Source: Eudromia elegans (taxonomy: Eukaryota; Chordata; Aves; Tinamiformes; Tinamidae). From it: a stretch of DNA of 64,000 nt. The stretch spans positions 18,260 through 82,259 of the forward strand of contig PTEX01000536.1 of NCBI GenBank assembly GCA_003342815.1, in the 5' to 3' direction. Position numbers and translations under genes: made by a program. Under the pieces are notes generated by a model. The model did not search any database, was not told where the DNA came from, and saw only the letters and a list, made by a program, of their open reading frames with translations. Below, piece after piece: positions 38,361-51,310 of this stretch. Positions within the stretch are counted from its first letter, which is position 1. Each line of letters opens with the position of its first letter.

Positions 38361-39931
38361 TCCTTCTTCTCATTTCTTCTCATCCATTTCTCTCTTTTCT
38401 TCCTATTAAGGAGGAAGTAGAAGATTAAATAAAAATAAAAGTTTTGACTGCAAAGTATGGATTAGAGAGATACTATATACAGGATAACAGGTAAGAATGG
38501 GAACTGGAACAGAGGCGTAGAGTGGCTTTGAAGGCTGTGAACGTCTAGGAATGTATATAAATATCGTCCAAGTTGTCTTTAACAGAATGAGCAAGGCAAA
38601 AGACAGCATATGATGAGGTGCAGATGATTTACTTGCAGCATTGAACAGTGTCATGGGCAAAACATTTTCAAATGAGGGAGTTTATTTGGCTGCACGTTGC
38701 TACATGAAAAGTCTTTTACTGGTAGAGGAGGGTAAGACTGTGATATAGAGTAAATTCCTAGGAAACATAGCAATATATTTCAGCAGTACAGAACAAAATC
38801 ATTCAATATCCTGTGTATGATCTACTCATCCTTGGTCAACCTCTTTAAATCACTTCTATCATTCATATTTTTATTCTGCACATGGTAAAGAGTATCTGCT
38901 TGCAACAAGCTTTATACACATGTGCAGAATGTTTGCGTAAATGTAAAAATATATGTAACACTAGACTTGCAGGTGAATGGGACACAATACCCCTGGCTAT
39001 AGCTCAAATAGGAGGTACCTACATGGTATGACTTTAGTGAGTGGGACGGGACACAGCAGAATAATGTCTACTCATGCTAGTGAGCCAGTTAGGTGCTGTG
39101 ACTATATTTCAGACCGCCTTACTCTGTCAAATTTCTTCTTGTTCTTACCGTATATGATACCCTTTTTTGTTTGCACCTTAGTATATGCCACATCCTTAAA
39201 GATGATAGTGAGATTGGGGCTCCTCCTGTATTGCTGAATCTGGAGCATGCAAAGATTTTCTAAAGTTTATTTTTGAATGTTTTCCAGAGGGCAGAATCTT
39301 AAAGGAACAAATTTAGAGAGAATCATATGGTAGACCTTAATTTAAAAAAAAAAAAAAAGTGTTTGTTTACTCTCTGATTAATAAGGCATCAAAACAAATC
39401 CAGTAAAANCTTTTTTTTACATATATATATATATATATAAATATTATGGTTTTTATGTTAGTCAAGAGCATGTAAGAGTGCAGGAGATTCCCTTCTGGGT
39501 TTGCATATGTCATGCCGTCTCCATTACTTGTTTCTCACAAGTAACACCCACATCTTATGCAAAACTTAAACTGTTTGCTCAAGGAAAATCTTATATTTCT
39601 AGTACTATGTCATAATTTACTTTGTTTGCCTTGTCATATTGCTTGAATGTCACTCTAGAGAAGCAATCATACAGTAGTAAGTCTTGATTCCTTTAGAATT
39701 TTTGCTTTGTGTTGAGTCCATCAATCCACTAAATTTTTTGATTGGAGGATACCATTTCTTGTTCCCTGCCATAGACTAAGATTCTCTTTTGTTTTCTTTT
39801 TTTTTGCTTCCTCCACACACAGTCAAGATCCTAGGCATGACTGAATGAAATTCATATTATATAAGAAAAACGAAATACTGTAAGCTCTGATTAGAAAAAA
39901 AAAAAAAAGACAAAGTCTTCTGTCAAAGGTA

Positions 39932-39935
<4 letters not shown>

Positions 39936-39969
<34 letters not shown>
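39936..39969. repeat. Poly(T) tract of 34 bases
   Basis: Uninterrupted T run preceded by ATTAC. No retrocopy body with flanking duplications was recognised. Confidence 0.9.
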
Positions 39970-39970
<1 letters not shown>

Positions 39971-40653
39971 TCTATGTAGGAATTAGATGGGAAACAAGAA
40001 TATTACCCACTGTAATAGGGTTTTTTTTCCAAATAAATCTTTCTTCACATTTCACTTAGAAGCAGCTAGTATGTGATATTTTTTATCAAGAATTTCAGAA
40101 AAAAAAGCTTGGAAGGCTATGAAGCTGTAGATTATTCATATGTAGTTCAGTGACCTCATCACCCAAATTTTTATCATTCTAAAGTGGTATGTTGCAATCA
40201 CATTAGCAAAGAACTTCAATCAAGGAAATTCTTGTGGCAAATTCTTGTATTTTAGAATTTCATAGATCAAATACGTCCTTACTAGCAGTTTAGGAACTAA
40301 GAATGTTTTTCATAGAATATGAAATAACAAACATGAGTTTCAATAGAAAGCAAAAAAAAGCAAATCAGGATGTGACTTTTCTGTGCTTCGTCATTTGAAC
40401 AGGAAGTGGTTCAAAACTAATCACAAGCGAAAAATTTCTCTAATCAATATGACAGAATATATATTGCTTTATTTGTAAAAGATACATTTCCTGTACTTTT
40501 GTGATATAACACCATGAACAAGAATTACATTTCTAATTTTTAGTTTTCCATTTCCAATTTGGAATTTAGAACTCACTGAAGAGTCTCTTTTTATTTCCAT
40601 GTCAAAATACTATGCTCTTACCCTATATTTTTCAAATCACTGCTTGAAGCTTC

Positions 40654-40674
40654 TTTTTTTTTTTTTTTTTTTTT
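40654..40674. repeat. Poly(T) tract of 21 bases
   Basis: Uninterrupted T run. Confidence 0.9.
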
Positions 40675-43283
40675 CCCTAAATATATCTGCAATGTTTCAT
40701 GAAACCTTTCTCCTGTTGTAAATTTTGGGTGTATTTTAAAAAACCTACTGAATAATTTGTATGTTGCAAATGTCACACACAGATTGAAAATTATGCAGGT
40801 AATATATATTACAGTGTTGATCTTTGCTATCAGTCTTAGAAGTACTAAGTTACACATCCGTTTACAATCCATCCTCAACCCTGTTCACTTCATTATAGTC
40901 TCTCTTCTATATGAGAGTATCTCTTTAGATTTAGTGATTCCTAAGGTTTGTGGATAAGAGAATTTGGCTTCTGTGAAATAATGAGAGTTTTTAGCCTCCT
41001 GCTGTTCCTTGCAGTCATTTTGAATTGATTCCTTTAGTTTTATTCTTCATGAGTATTTTCGGTAGGGAATTGGTCTCTTATAGAACAGCTCCATTACAGT
41101 TTATTCCCTAACCATTTGCCATTGACAAAATGCTTCATCTTTTTCTGTTGGCCTGCTCTGTCCTGTCTACAGCACTTCTCTAAGAAGAGTATTTATCTCA
41201 TAACAAGTTGATAGGTCATGATGACTGGAGTTCTGCAGAACTGTTCCTGAAGTATGAACTTCTTGTATTCTGAGATTTTGATTCATTTTAACTGAGGATG
41301 CTAAGGCTATGGATGTGACCATTTTTTCACTTTTGTATATAACAGAAGTACAATGCTGCCGATTTGGTGGCCATAAGCCTTTATTGAAGGACTGGTTGAA
41401 GTTGTTACATACAGGGAGATCTTCACTAAGGTTCTGCAACATCAGCTTACAGAAGATTTAATGTAGAAATGTTGATGTACTGTTGAACAAACTCAAGGAT
41501 AATTCTATCTCTGAAAGGCAAAGAATGATATTGTCTGCTATGGAACCATAACAAAGAGATAAAGCATTACTACCACATAGACTGCATGTTGAACAGTCTC
41601 AGAGCTATTAAATGCAGAGACTGTGTCTTTAGTACGTTCATAAAGTTCACCAGAAAGACATAACTTGCCCTTGATGCTTTGTGTCAACAAAGTATTGTTT
41701 GAATGCAGTAGGGTTTGATTTGTTTGACTGAGGATATACAGAGCCTACTCAGATCATAAAAATGGGTATAATCTAATTCTTCTGGCTTTACAGTTATTCC
41801 TAGCATTAAAGATGGAAAAGTAATGCATTTTTCAGTTTAATGGCAGAGCAAAAAACTCTGGAGAGAAGAAAGAAAACATCAATTGGTTTGAACTAAAATG
41901 AAATAAAACTCTTCTGATGAAATCAAAATGATGAAATCATTTCTGATGAAATAAAAAAAATTACCTTTTCAGAATTTGTCCTTCTTTCTCCTTTACAGAT
42001 TAAAAAATGTTTAGGAAGTACAGCATGATTCTGCTGATACTTTTGTTTACTCGATAATTGCACTTAAATTATTTTCTCATATGTTAAATAACAGAAAAAA
42101 TAGAAAAAAAAAGGCTAGTTAAAAAAAAAGAAAAATAAAAGAAATTAAGTATGTAACCCAAGAAGTGAGCTGTAACTGACACCAAGATCTTAGGCTTTTT
42201 ATATCCTAAAGTCAAAAACTCAAGACATCATGTTTTCAGCACAAAATGCTGTTACACTCTTCTGTACAGTAGATTGCTGTGCATAGCAGTCAGTGCATTG
42301 CAGAATAGCTGCAAGTCCATCTATCATAAAGACATCTGAGGGGTTGACAAATATTTCTCTGTTGTTTGTGATTGTGCTATTGTCTCAGAGAGCCTGANTC
42401 AAAATTTGGTTGATTTTGTGGGAATGAATTAAATAAAATTGCTGCCCAGAGCTTCAAGACAAGGAATAAATCCTTCCGTTCTCATCATCTAAATAAGGCA
42501 TTGTGGCTGAAGGAATATAATTAACACTTATTTAATACTATTGACAATTGTAAGCTTTAAATATATTTCGTATTTTTAGAAGAAATATTTACTCTTCTTG
42601 TTTATTACTAATTTGAAGAATCGTTGTAATATGACATCAGCACTACTGTTTTCATCTATAAGGAAAGCAATGTCAGAGCAAGTTAGTGCTTTTGCTTCTG
42701 TAGGCTGTTTCTACATATGAAGACAAAGGCTTTACAAAGAAAAAAGTAGTAAGCATCCTTTTTACAGCCCTTGGGATGTCTTATGTTCAGAACATTCAGA
42801 GAATATCCTGATATTTCCTTGATCTCATCAAAGTATTTCAACATTCAGGTTTTCAGTCTAGTTCTTATTTAGATCTAGTGATAAATATACTTAGTCTTTA
42901 AAATATTAAAGAGTTCACAAGTCAGTTAATGATATTTCACGTGTTAGGGAATTTGCACATGAATTATAATGATCATATATCCATGCACAAATAATGCAAG
43001 TAGGTTAGTTGGTATACTGTTATGACAAAGTTTATGTAAATTCATGGAGCTCCACTGATGTTAAAAATGTAGAAGATTTTGTAGTGTATCCTGAACATTC
43101 TTCTCACTTTAAACCTCCTCACCAGGCCATATAAGGTGGAAATGGTTAGTTAGCAAAATTTAGTATCCTTTCCCCTTTTCAGTTCAAGACTGACAAGCAA
43201 ACTACTAGAGTGGCTCTGATTCATTCCGTTCTGTAATGCTCAAATTATGCAATTGTTTGAAAGGAGTTATTTAATTTTGGAAT

Positions 43284-43790
43284 ACTATATGCAGTTCTGT
43301 GCTCCCCAGTACAAGAGGGATGTGGAGATGCTGGAGAGAGTCCAGTGCAGGGCTACAAGGATGATCAGGGGCCTAGAACATCTGCCCTGCGAGTAAAGGC
43401 TGAGAGAGCTGGGCCTGTTCAGCCTGGAGAAAAGAAGGCTGAGAGGGGATCTAATAAGTGTCTATAAGTATCTTAAGGGAAGGAGTGAGGGGGATGGGGC
43501 CAGCCTTCTTCTCAGTGGTGGCCAGAGATAGGACTAGAGGAAATGGCCACAAATGGAGGCACCAAAAGTTCCACAGGAACTTAAGAAAGAATTTCTTGAC
43601 AGTGAGCATGACAGAGCACTGGAACAGGCTGCCGAGAGAGGTTGTGGAGTCTCCTCTTCTGCAGATCTTCAAAACCCATTTGGACACCACCCTGTGCCAC
43701 ATGCTCTAGGAGACCCTGCGTGTGCAGGAGGGTTGGACTAGATGACCTCTGGAGCTCCCTTCCAACCTTAAGCATTCTATGATTCTATGA
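43284..43790 (+). mobile_element. CR1 LINE, 3' end only
   Basis: About 507 bases of CR1, 5'-truncated within ORF2. It starts at MQFCAPQYKRD-like sequence and runs through [28 protein letters not shown] and FHRNLRKNF to WNRLPREVVE. The 3' UTR ends in attctatgattctatga at 43790. It belongs to the same subfamily as the copy at 29678-31590: about 90 bases around the FHRNLRKNF coding stretch differ at only about three positions. There is one in-frame stop after GLEHLPCE. It is dead on arrival, as most CR1 insertions are. Confidence 0.93.
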
Positions 43791-44383
43791 TTTACCTATT
43801 AACCTAGGAATGTTAAGTTTTGCCTTGCAGAACTTAATAAACCATAATCCTTCTAGTAAACTTTCTGAAACCTAGAATTTCTGTGTTTTCTCTGAGTGCA
43901 TTTACATCTACATTTACATTTACTTCTAGAAGGACGTTATATGTTGTGATATGTTCTGTCCCTCAGGCTTAACTCTAAAATTGATTTGGGTAATCTATTT
44001 CTTCAGGATGAAGCCTTGCTGCTTCTGATGTTACAGCACTTAGTGTTCACTGTTACAGTACCTTGTGTTAACCTGTAGAATTTAGTATTGCTTTATCCAC
44101 ATAGATCATGGGTTTCCCCACTCAATAATCAGGGATATTTCTATCACATCGTAATAGACTGATGATAAAGGATAGTTTATTTTTGTTGGAGAAGAAGAGA
44201 GATGAATAAGAAATTCTATTTTTCTTAGGATCAGGCACAGTCAAAGAGAGATGACATTTTGATCTTTGGAAACTTCATTGGTTTTANGTACTCACAGATA
44301 TAACAAAGCCTATTTGTTCTAAAAGTGGAACTTTGCTTCTTTATCAAAAATGATTTAGACAGGTGAAAGCTGGTATTTCTTAC
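43791..44383. other. AT-rich non-coding sequence
   Basis: No feature recognised between the two CR1 pieces. Confidence 0.6.
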
Positions 44384-44460
44384 TCATAGAATCTTTACAG
44401 TTGGAAAAGGCTTTTACGATCAAGAAGTCCATAAGCCCATCAAACCATGCCTACTAATCA
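44384..44460 (-). mobile_element. Old CR1 LINE 3' UTR fragment
   Basis: The segment reads tcatagaatc, tttacagttggaaaaggc, then caagaagtccataagcccatc. This is the reverse complement of the final 75-80 bases of a CR1 3' UTR (family pattern: tail, then GTTGGAAAAGACCTTTAAGATCATCAAGTCC-like). It is clearly more diverged than the 43.3-kb copy. Confidence 0.7.
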
Positions 44461-46439
44461 TACAAAATCATTAGATATATTAATATATAGTCTAAAGAGA
44501 ATAAGAACCTTTCATCTGACCTGTATATAAGACTCAAGGACAAAAAGGCAATTAAACAATCAAAAAATATTGACTGATATTGCTTAACTGGATTCAATAG
44601 TTTAAACCAGCACAGAACTGAATTGAGCAAACGTGGGNTTTTTTTTCCTAAATCTACAGAAGCTAAAGTGTATATATATATGCATATATATAGTATTTTA
44701 CATAGTACCTGAATTCAGATACTCATGAACTGAATCTGTATATGCATGTGAAATGCTAAGTAAAGGCCTTTATTGAAGGAGTTCTTTCACAGAATAATCA
44801 CCTGCAACTGCAGATTCAAATTGTGAATAATTGATGGACACAGTTTAGATGAAGCAAGAGGTTTTTGTTCAGATATTTACCAACAAATCAGGATTCAACA
44901 TCTCTACCCTTCAGTTTAGTATGTCAAATTTCAATTTGTTGGCATTAAACAGAAAAAAAAAAAGTTTATACTTTTTTTTATACTTTATACTTAGTACCTG
45001 GCAGATTATTTAATATGTTTGCATTAGTAATTTTTATACAAGAAGCTACTGTGCTAGAATATCAAAATATTCATTGTTTATAACAAGATGTCAATAAAGC
45101 TTTTTTATTTTCCAAATATATTTGCTTAATGAATTCAATTGTGTACCAAATATATTGTCACAAAGTGAAAACAGACATGAAAGCAAGCTGTAGCAAGCTA
45201 TAAATACTTAATTTCTTCCTGAGCCATCCACGTTACCCATCATCTTTCATTTGGTTAAATTTTATATCTTTATATAAAATTTAAGTTAATTAAACTGAAG
45301 TTAATCTATGCAAAGTTATTATTTAATAACTTAAGTTCCTTCCTCCTTCTATTTGTTTGTTTGTTTGTTTAATCATAGATATTCCCATTTTTATGATAGA
45401 ATTATCAAATGTATTTTTCTTTTCTGTTAAGATTATAGCTTTCTTTTCCAAATTAAGAATATTTTACAGGTTGTATAATGTAATAAGGCATTTGCTCATC
45501 TTTTTTTTTTCTAAACTTATCTCCTTAGCAAGTATGTAGTATGCATCATCCTCAAAGAGTACTAGCTCAAATTTTTTTCCTGAAACTGAAAAGTCCAGAT
45601 GGATTTTCCTGGTGATTGTGTCCTGCAGCCAATGCAAAGCAGTACGATTGAAATCTGGTGAGATGTACCCCTGTTTTCTGTACCTTATGTAGGCAGTCAG
45701 AGTTTTGGCATGCCTTATTTTTTGACTATCATTTTATCATGTGTACAGAAGTGATTTAGTATAAACAGCTGATAATACACCTGTACTTTCAGTACCAAAT
45801 TAATCCTTGGTAAATTAATATATTTCTGCAGTGTCTATATAGACACACCATATTTGATATATATAGGAATCCTGTTTGTTTTTATTTAACAGGCTAGTCT
45901 ACTGATCAAGATTTGTTTTAATTGAATTATTCTTTATAGTGATAATCTTTGTGGGGGGAAAAGAATCCCATTAACCACTGCCTTTGGAGAAAAAACAGCA
46001 GATGATGCCAACACCTACACATCAGCGCACAGATGCATGAAGGTTGTAAGGGTTGAAAGGAAAAAATATCTTGTTCAAACTGCAGTAGACTGATTAGGAG
46101 AAGTATAGTCTGAGTAAAAATTACAGTCCCAGCAAATGAAATTTTTTTATGGGACAGTTGCCATCCTAAATCATTTGTGAATCAAATAGCTTAAACCACA
46201 ATTAATCCTTAAATGTACTGAATAACGTCTTTCCCACAAAATCTGTGATTGCCTTTTCTCCTAATTCATCTGATATTTTGACATAATTAAAGAGGAAGTG
46301 GAATATGTTTCATAGTTAAATGAGTAGACTCTTTGTGATCTTGGTGCAATTACTTTGAGTCAACTTTGTGCTTATCTATTTTATTTCTATATTCAGTGCA
46401 GTAAATTTCCTTCAGTTTGAAGGAAAAAGAAATTCTCCA
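44461..46439. other. AT-rich non-coding sequence
   Basis: No gene or interspersed repeat recognised. A (TTTG)n run lies at about 45351-45370 and a TA-rich microsatellite at about 44669-44692. Confidence 0.55.
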
Positions 46440-47430
46440 TAGGCAAGATCAGGAAGAGTGGACTAGATGAGCAGTGAGGTGGACTGAGAACTGGCTGAAT
46501 GGCAGAGTTCAGAGGGTTGTGATCATTGACACTAAGTCTAGTTGGAGGCTTGTAACTGGCAGTCACCCCCATGGCACAATACTAGGTCCAATCCTAGTTC
46601 AATCCTGTACAACTTAGTCATTAGTGACCTGGATGAAGGGACAGAGTCCTCCCTAAGCAAGTTTGCTGGTGATAAAAAACTGGAAGGAGTGGCTGATACA
46701 TGACAGGGTTGTGCTGCCATCCAGAGAGACTAGGACAGTCTGGAGATTTGGACATAGAGAACTATTGAAGTTCAGATTAGGGAAGTGCAAGGTCTTGCAC
46801 CTTATGAGGAATACCCTTATGCACCAGTACAGGCTGAGATCAGAGCTGCTGGACAGCAGCTCTGCATTTACCTGGAATGGTACCCTGGGCTGCATTAGGC
46901 AAAGCATTAATAGCAGATTGAAGGAGATGATTCCTCCTACTCAGCTCTGGTGGGTCAACAGCTGAAATACTGTGTGTCATGCTGGACACCCCAGAACAAA
47001 ACGGATATGGAGCTGCTGGAGTGAGAAGCTGAGGGCTGCTAAGATCACAGATTTGGAGCACCTCTCATATATGGGAAGGCTGAGAGACTAGGCACAATCA
47101 GCCTGGAGAAGAAAAGATTTGGGGACAGTCTTCTCAATGTATCTGAAGAGAAGATGTAAAGAGGATGGTGCCTGACTCTTTTCAGTGGTATTCAGTGATA
47201 TGGTGAGAGGTAGTAGATGCAAATGAAAACAGAGAAAGTTTTATCTGAGCATGAGTAAAAACTTCTTTACTGTGAGGGTAATGGAGTGCAGGAAGAGGTT
47301 GCCCATAAAGGTGGTGGAGTCTTCTTCTCTGGATATATTCAAAACTGATGCAATCCTGTGCAATGTGCTTGGGCTTGGACCAGGTGATCTCCATAAGTCT
47401 TTTCCCACCTCATCCATTGTATGATTCTGT
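46440..47430 (+). mobile_element. Old, strongly diverged CR1 LINE
   Basis: The sequence aligns by eye with the 30.5-31.6-kb CR1 from just after motif A to the 3' end. Landmarks include a DLDEGTESSLSKFAGDKKL-like stretch near 46630 (the FADD box is lost), KYCVSCWTPQNKTDMELLE near 46963 and SLEKK near 47103. It ends at TGTATGATTCTGT, a decayed tail. Many stops and small indels interrupt the frame. It is much older than the 43.3-kb copy. Confidence 0.85.
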
Positions 47431-50400
47431 ATTTTTAAGTCTGTTTTTTTACCTCTGGAACTTTAAATTTGTTCTCTTGAACCTCCTTCTGAGCTAGTTT
47501 CTATATAATATCTTATAGGAGATGATCACCTCTCTGCCCTCAAACACCTTCTCTGATCAGGTCAGAGTCCTCTGACTTCAATATCCTTAGATTTGTTGAA
47601 CCTTCCTGCCATTAGTTCTGAAGGAATGAATTTTACTTTTANATTTTTAAGTGGTTCATTGTGAGAGGAGAAAATAACGCATATAAATAGTTTGATTTTT
47701 TTTTCCTCTCATGAGTGTTTGTTGAAGTTAAAAATCAGATTTTCTGGAAATGTAATTAAAATAGTATTTTGTCATCAGTAAAAAGTACTGCTACAAGAGG
47801 CTTGAAAACATGAGTTTCAAGCAATGCAGCAGTCTAGTATCTTCATCTTAATTGAATATAAGTTTTTCGTGTTTTCTTGCTTAGTCATTTTTATTATTCT
47901 AACTTTGATGTACATCTTTCACAATAAAACGACCAGAATAATTTAAAAGAAAAGCTACATATGGCAGAATAAAGTAGAATTTAAAAGAAGAGATAGCTTA
48001 CATAACAGGAGCAGCATGCAAAAAGATAGAAAAGACTACAAAAAATATTGATTTGTAGAGGTGAAAATGCCACATCTTCACATATACAAAGTATGTGATT
48101 TCCTAAGATGAAGAGGAATACAGTTATTTTGTAGCTTCACTTGCTCTATGCTCAAACACAAGTAGAGCACAAATCAGTCATGGATTTATAATGCTTCAAA
48201 TAGGGATGGAAAACCCAATCTAATGCTTGATATGTCTTGCAGTAGCTTGGTGAAGTCTTATCAAAATATAGTATATCATGTCAAGGTTGTAAGTACTTTC
48301 TTGGTTTTTCTTCCCTTTCTCTGTTATTTCCATGCTACATTGATATTTCAATCTATTTCACAGCAATACCTATAACTTTTCCTTGAAAATTTTCCTGTTG
48401 CTACGGAAGCAGGCTAGAGATTCTTTTTCCTTTATGGGAAACTAAATGAAAAACAAATAGGTTACTTTCTTGAATGAACAGAATTATTTTGTGATTACTC
48501 CTCCTATTATTTCATTTAAACATATTACTACTATGGAGATTGGTGCCAAATAATTCATACTTCTTTTTTCCACAGAGGTAAAGACTATTTCCACATTTTA
48601 TTTTCTTTTACTATTTTACTTTTAATTTCACTTTTTTTTCACAATAATACTAATAGCAACATGAAAGTTATGCTGTTTCAGTCCCTGTTCTTGCTTGCCC
48701 TCTCTTAATAAATTTTAAGATGGCTCATATCTCCAGATCCTGCTCTCTATCAACTGAAGTGACTGTATAGCTAGTGAAGTGGGAAATTAATCCTGAGTTT
48801 CCTAAACTGTAGAGTTAAACTTTATATGAAATGTACCACACTCTGAATATAGGGGAAAATACATTTTTTTTTTTTTAATCAAAACCACTGCTGCTAGAGA
48901 TAATGTGTCCTGTTGTTCACTCCTTTGCCTCAAGTCTCTCATCAGCAAACCAGCTGAACCCCTACAACATACTGTGCCTTCTTTACTTCTTTCAGATATA
49001 AGGTTTCTTCCAAATAAAATCAAACCTCATTGTGCGCATGGAGATAAGTAGTCTATACATTAAGTTATGTGTCTTTATAACAGTAAATTTTTATGTATTT
49101 TTTTCCGTTTGCTATTGTGTTGGTCCTATGATGGTTAGGAAAAGACAGTGCATATTACTAGGTAAGAAACAGCTTTAATTATATTGAAAGTAAAGAAAGA
49201 AACACAATATATTAGCATTGTTCTGCTAGAATTATTCAGAACAAATAAACCAGTATCTTAGAGAAATTTATGAAAGGGAAATATTAATTGATATCTCCCC
49301 AAACTTACACACCAGTAGTCTTTGTTAACTCTCAAAATGAAGAGTTTCCAAATGAAGGGTGTCACTTATTAAGTCAAACAAGAGAAAAACACACTAAATG
49401 GAATCAAAATCATCAAAAGATCAAATTGTAGGAACTAGTGTCTTCAAGGCTGTGATAGAGGTGTCTTGGTCCAATTCAGTGACCTACTTGATAAAGTCGC
49501 AGCATTTTTCTGAGTCATCTGTTTAAAATAAAATGATCATCTTTTTTTTTAGATTCTATCTGAGGGATAGCTATTAATGTGTCCAGGACCACTTCTCTGA
49601 ATATATCCCAGACTATAACTGTATCAGATTACCATTGATGTATTAATTCAGAAACTAACTAATTCTAAGTATTGGAGTAACCTGTTGAAGTAAAGCAATG
49701 CTATTGTAGACACTGAATGAATATTAAAGGTACATGAATGATATAAACCAGTTATGGATAAGACAGATGCAAAGTTAATTGAAGGAAAAAAAGGAAAGAA
49801 AAATAGAAATTGAAAATTTGGTCAGGAATTGACTGCTAGGATGCTTTTATGAAACATTTCTAAGTTTATTATATTTTTCTACTCATTCTTTAGCATTTTT
49901 GTTTTCCTAAAATAACAGAAAATATATCAGAATAATACCTGCATGAATGCTAGCCCATGTATTTCTAAAATTGCATTGCTGATTTTGAGTGCCTTGACCC
50001 TTTACTGCACAAACTTTTACACAATGTTTTTTTCTAATTCTGACCAAGGTTTTAGCTACATGCTTATTAGTCTGAGTCAGCCTCTGCTTAAGTAATGACA
50101 AACCACCTGTGGGAATACGCGGCAAGCACGAATCCCAGCCAGCTGTAACTACAGCAGGCAAGTTGCCGGTTCATTGGAAGAGTCTACCTTTATTTATTTA
50201 TACTTAATTATAATACAAGGATTTTAGACAATGAAATTATGGCTATTAGTTGCAGGGCCAACTTCTCCCAGCAGAATAAGTTCAAACTGTGTAGAAAAAG
50301 ATTATTTAAATTTATACTGTATCTCTCAAAGTTAACCTTCATCTGTGTAGATTGCCAATAATGTGTTACTTAGAATTGCAATCCAAGAAGTATAAAAGGG

Positions 50401-51178
50401 CAAAAGAATCTCTGGAGAAGCAAATGTTCAGTCTTCTAACTTTGAAATAAATGGTCCAGGCAGGAGACTGAATTGTGAATGCAAGTTTAATATTCATTAT
50501 ATCACATGAGTTCTAGCAATATACAATCTTGTGGATGAAAAGTTTATTTGAATAGTTTTATTCAATTTGAAATAGGCCATTTTAACATTGTGAAAATGAG
50601 CTTCCGCAATGCTTAATACATGTAAAATGAGTTGGTCCTTCAGCATCTGTTCTGAAATATTTATCAAATTCCCATATTAGATTTTAATACTGCACTCTGA
50701 AGTACTCCACACAGCGTAATCAGAAATTCCAGTATGTTTTTTCATTCCAATCTTAGATCTCTNTAGAGAGCCTTCAGATGAAACACCCTTATGTGTTTCT
50801 GCTGAAAAATGGAAATTTTTGTATTGAGCTGCATATAAAATAAATCATACTGCAAATCTCTGGTTGGTTATTAATAAAGGCTATTTCCTCTGTTGTGTCA
50901 GATGTTTAAGTTAAAAAGAATATAAAAGAAAAAATACAAAATGTCTACTAATGCTGTATACAACAATTTGAAAACTCTAGATCAATTTTTTACCACTGCT
51001 TTTTCTTTCCAAATATATATGCATGTTTTGTTCCTGTTTATTTTTGTTTCAAGCATTTATATTATTAATAATAATAAATAATAAAAAGCAAAGTGAAAGA
51101 AATTAATTCTTCCAAATACGCAGATAATGCAAATATTCCATCTCAAATATGCAGATAATAACAACAATATTTTTCCTT
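47431..51178. other. AT-rich non-coding sequence
   Basis: No gene or interspersed repeat recognised. Sequence at 47440-47630 is slightly less AT-rich and could be very old repeat DNA, but it matches nothing I can name. Confidence 0.55.
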
Positions 51179-51310
51179 GTGGTTATTGTGCATGACTAGA
51201 TAATATATTCTATTCTTAGCTCTGCCATATTTTAGTATAAATTTAATTCAAGGCACCTAGTGTATCTCCACCTTCACACCTCTAAAACTGAGATGATAAT
51301 GAGGATCAGA
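51179..51310 (+). mobile_element. Ancient MIR-type SINE remnant
   Basis: The order of landmarks follows MIR. GTGGTTATTGTGCATGA corresponds to the tRNA-like GTGGTTAAGAGCA. TTAGCTCTGCCATATTTTAG corresponds to CCCAGCTCTGCCACTTACTAG. CAAGGCACCTAG corresponds to CAAGTCACTTAA. CCTCTAAAACTGAGATGATA corresponds to ATCTGTAAAATGGGGATAAT. Many substitutions are present, as expected of an insertion older than the bird-mammal split. It has no coding capacity; MIR depended on L2 for movement. Confidence 0.6.

Larger units (their letters stand above)
38361..43283. other. AT-rich non-coding sequence
   Basis: No gene or interspersed repeat recognised. Frames of up to 91 codons lack family features. Long T tracts are listed separately, and a (TA)n of about 20 bases lies at 39420-39439. 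Confidence 0.55.

Noticed and set aside
37456-38383. Two 305-306-codon open frames on the minus strand
   Set aside because: They consist of the N gap plus (CTTC)n and (AATAT)n repeats; there is no real coding sequence.
43451-43775. Several frames of 62-83 codons on both strands
   Set aside because: They are the CR1 ORF2 C-terminus and its antisense or shifted shadows, not host genes.
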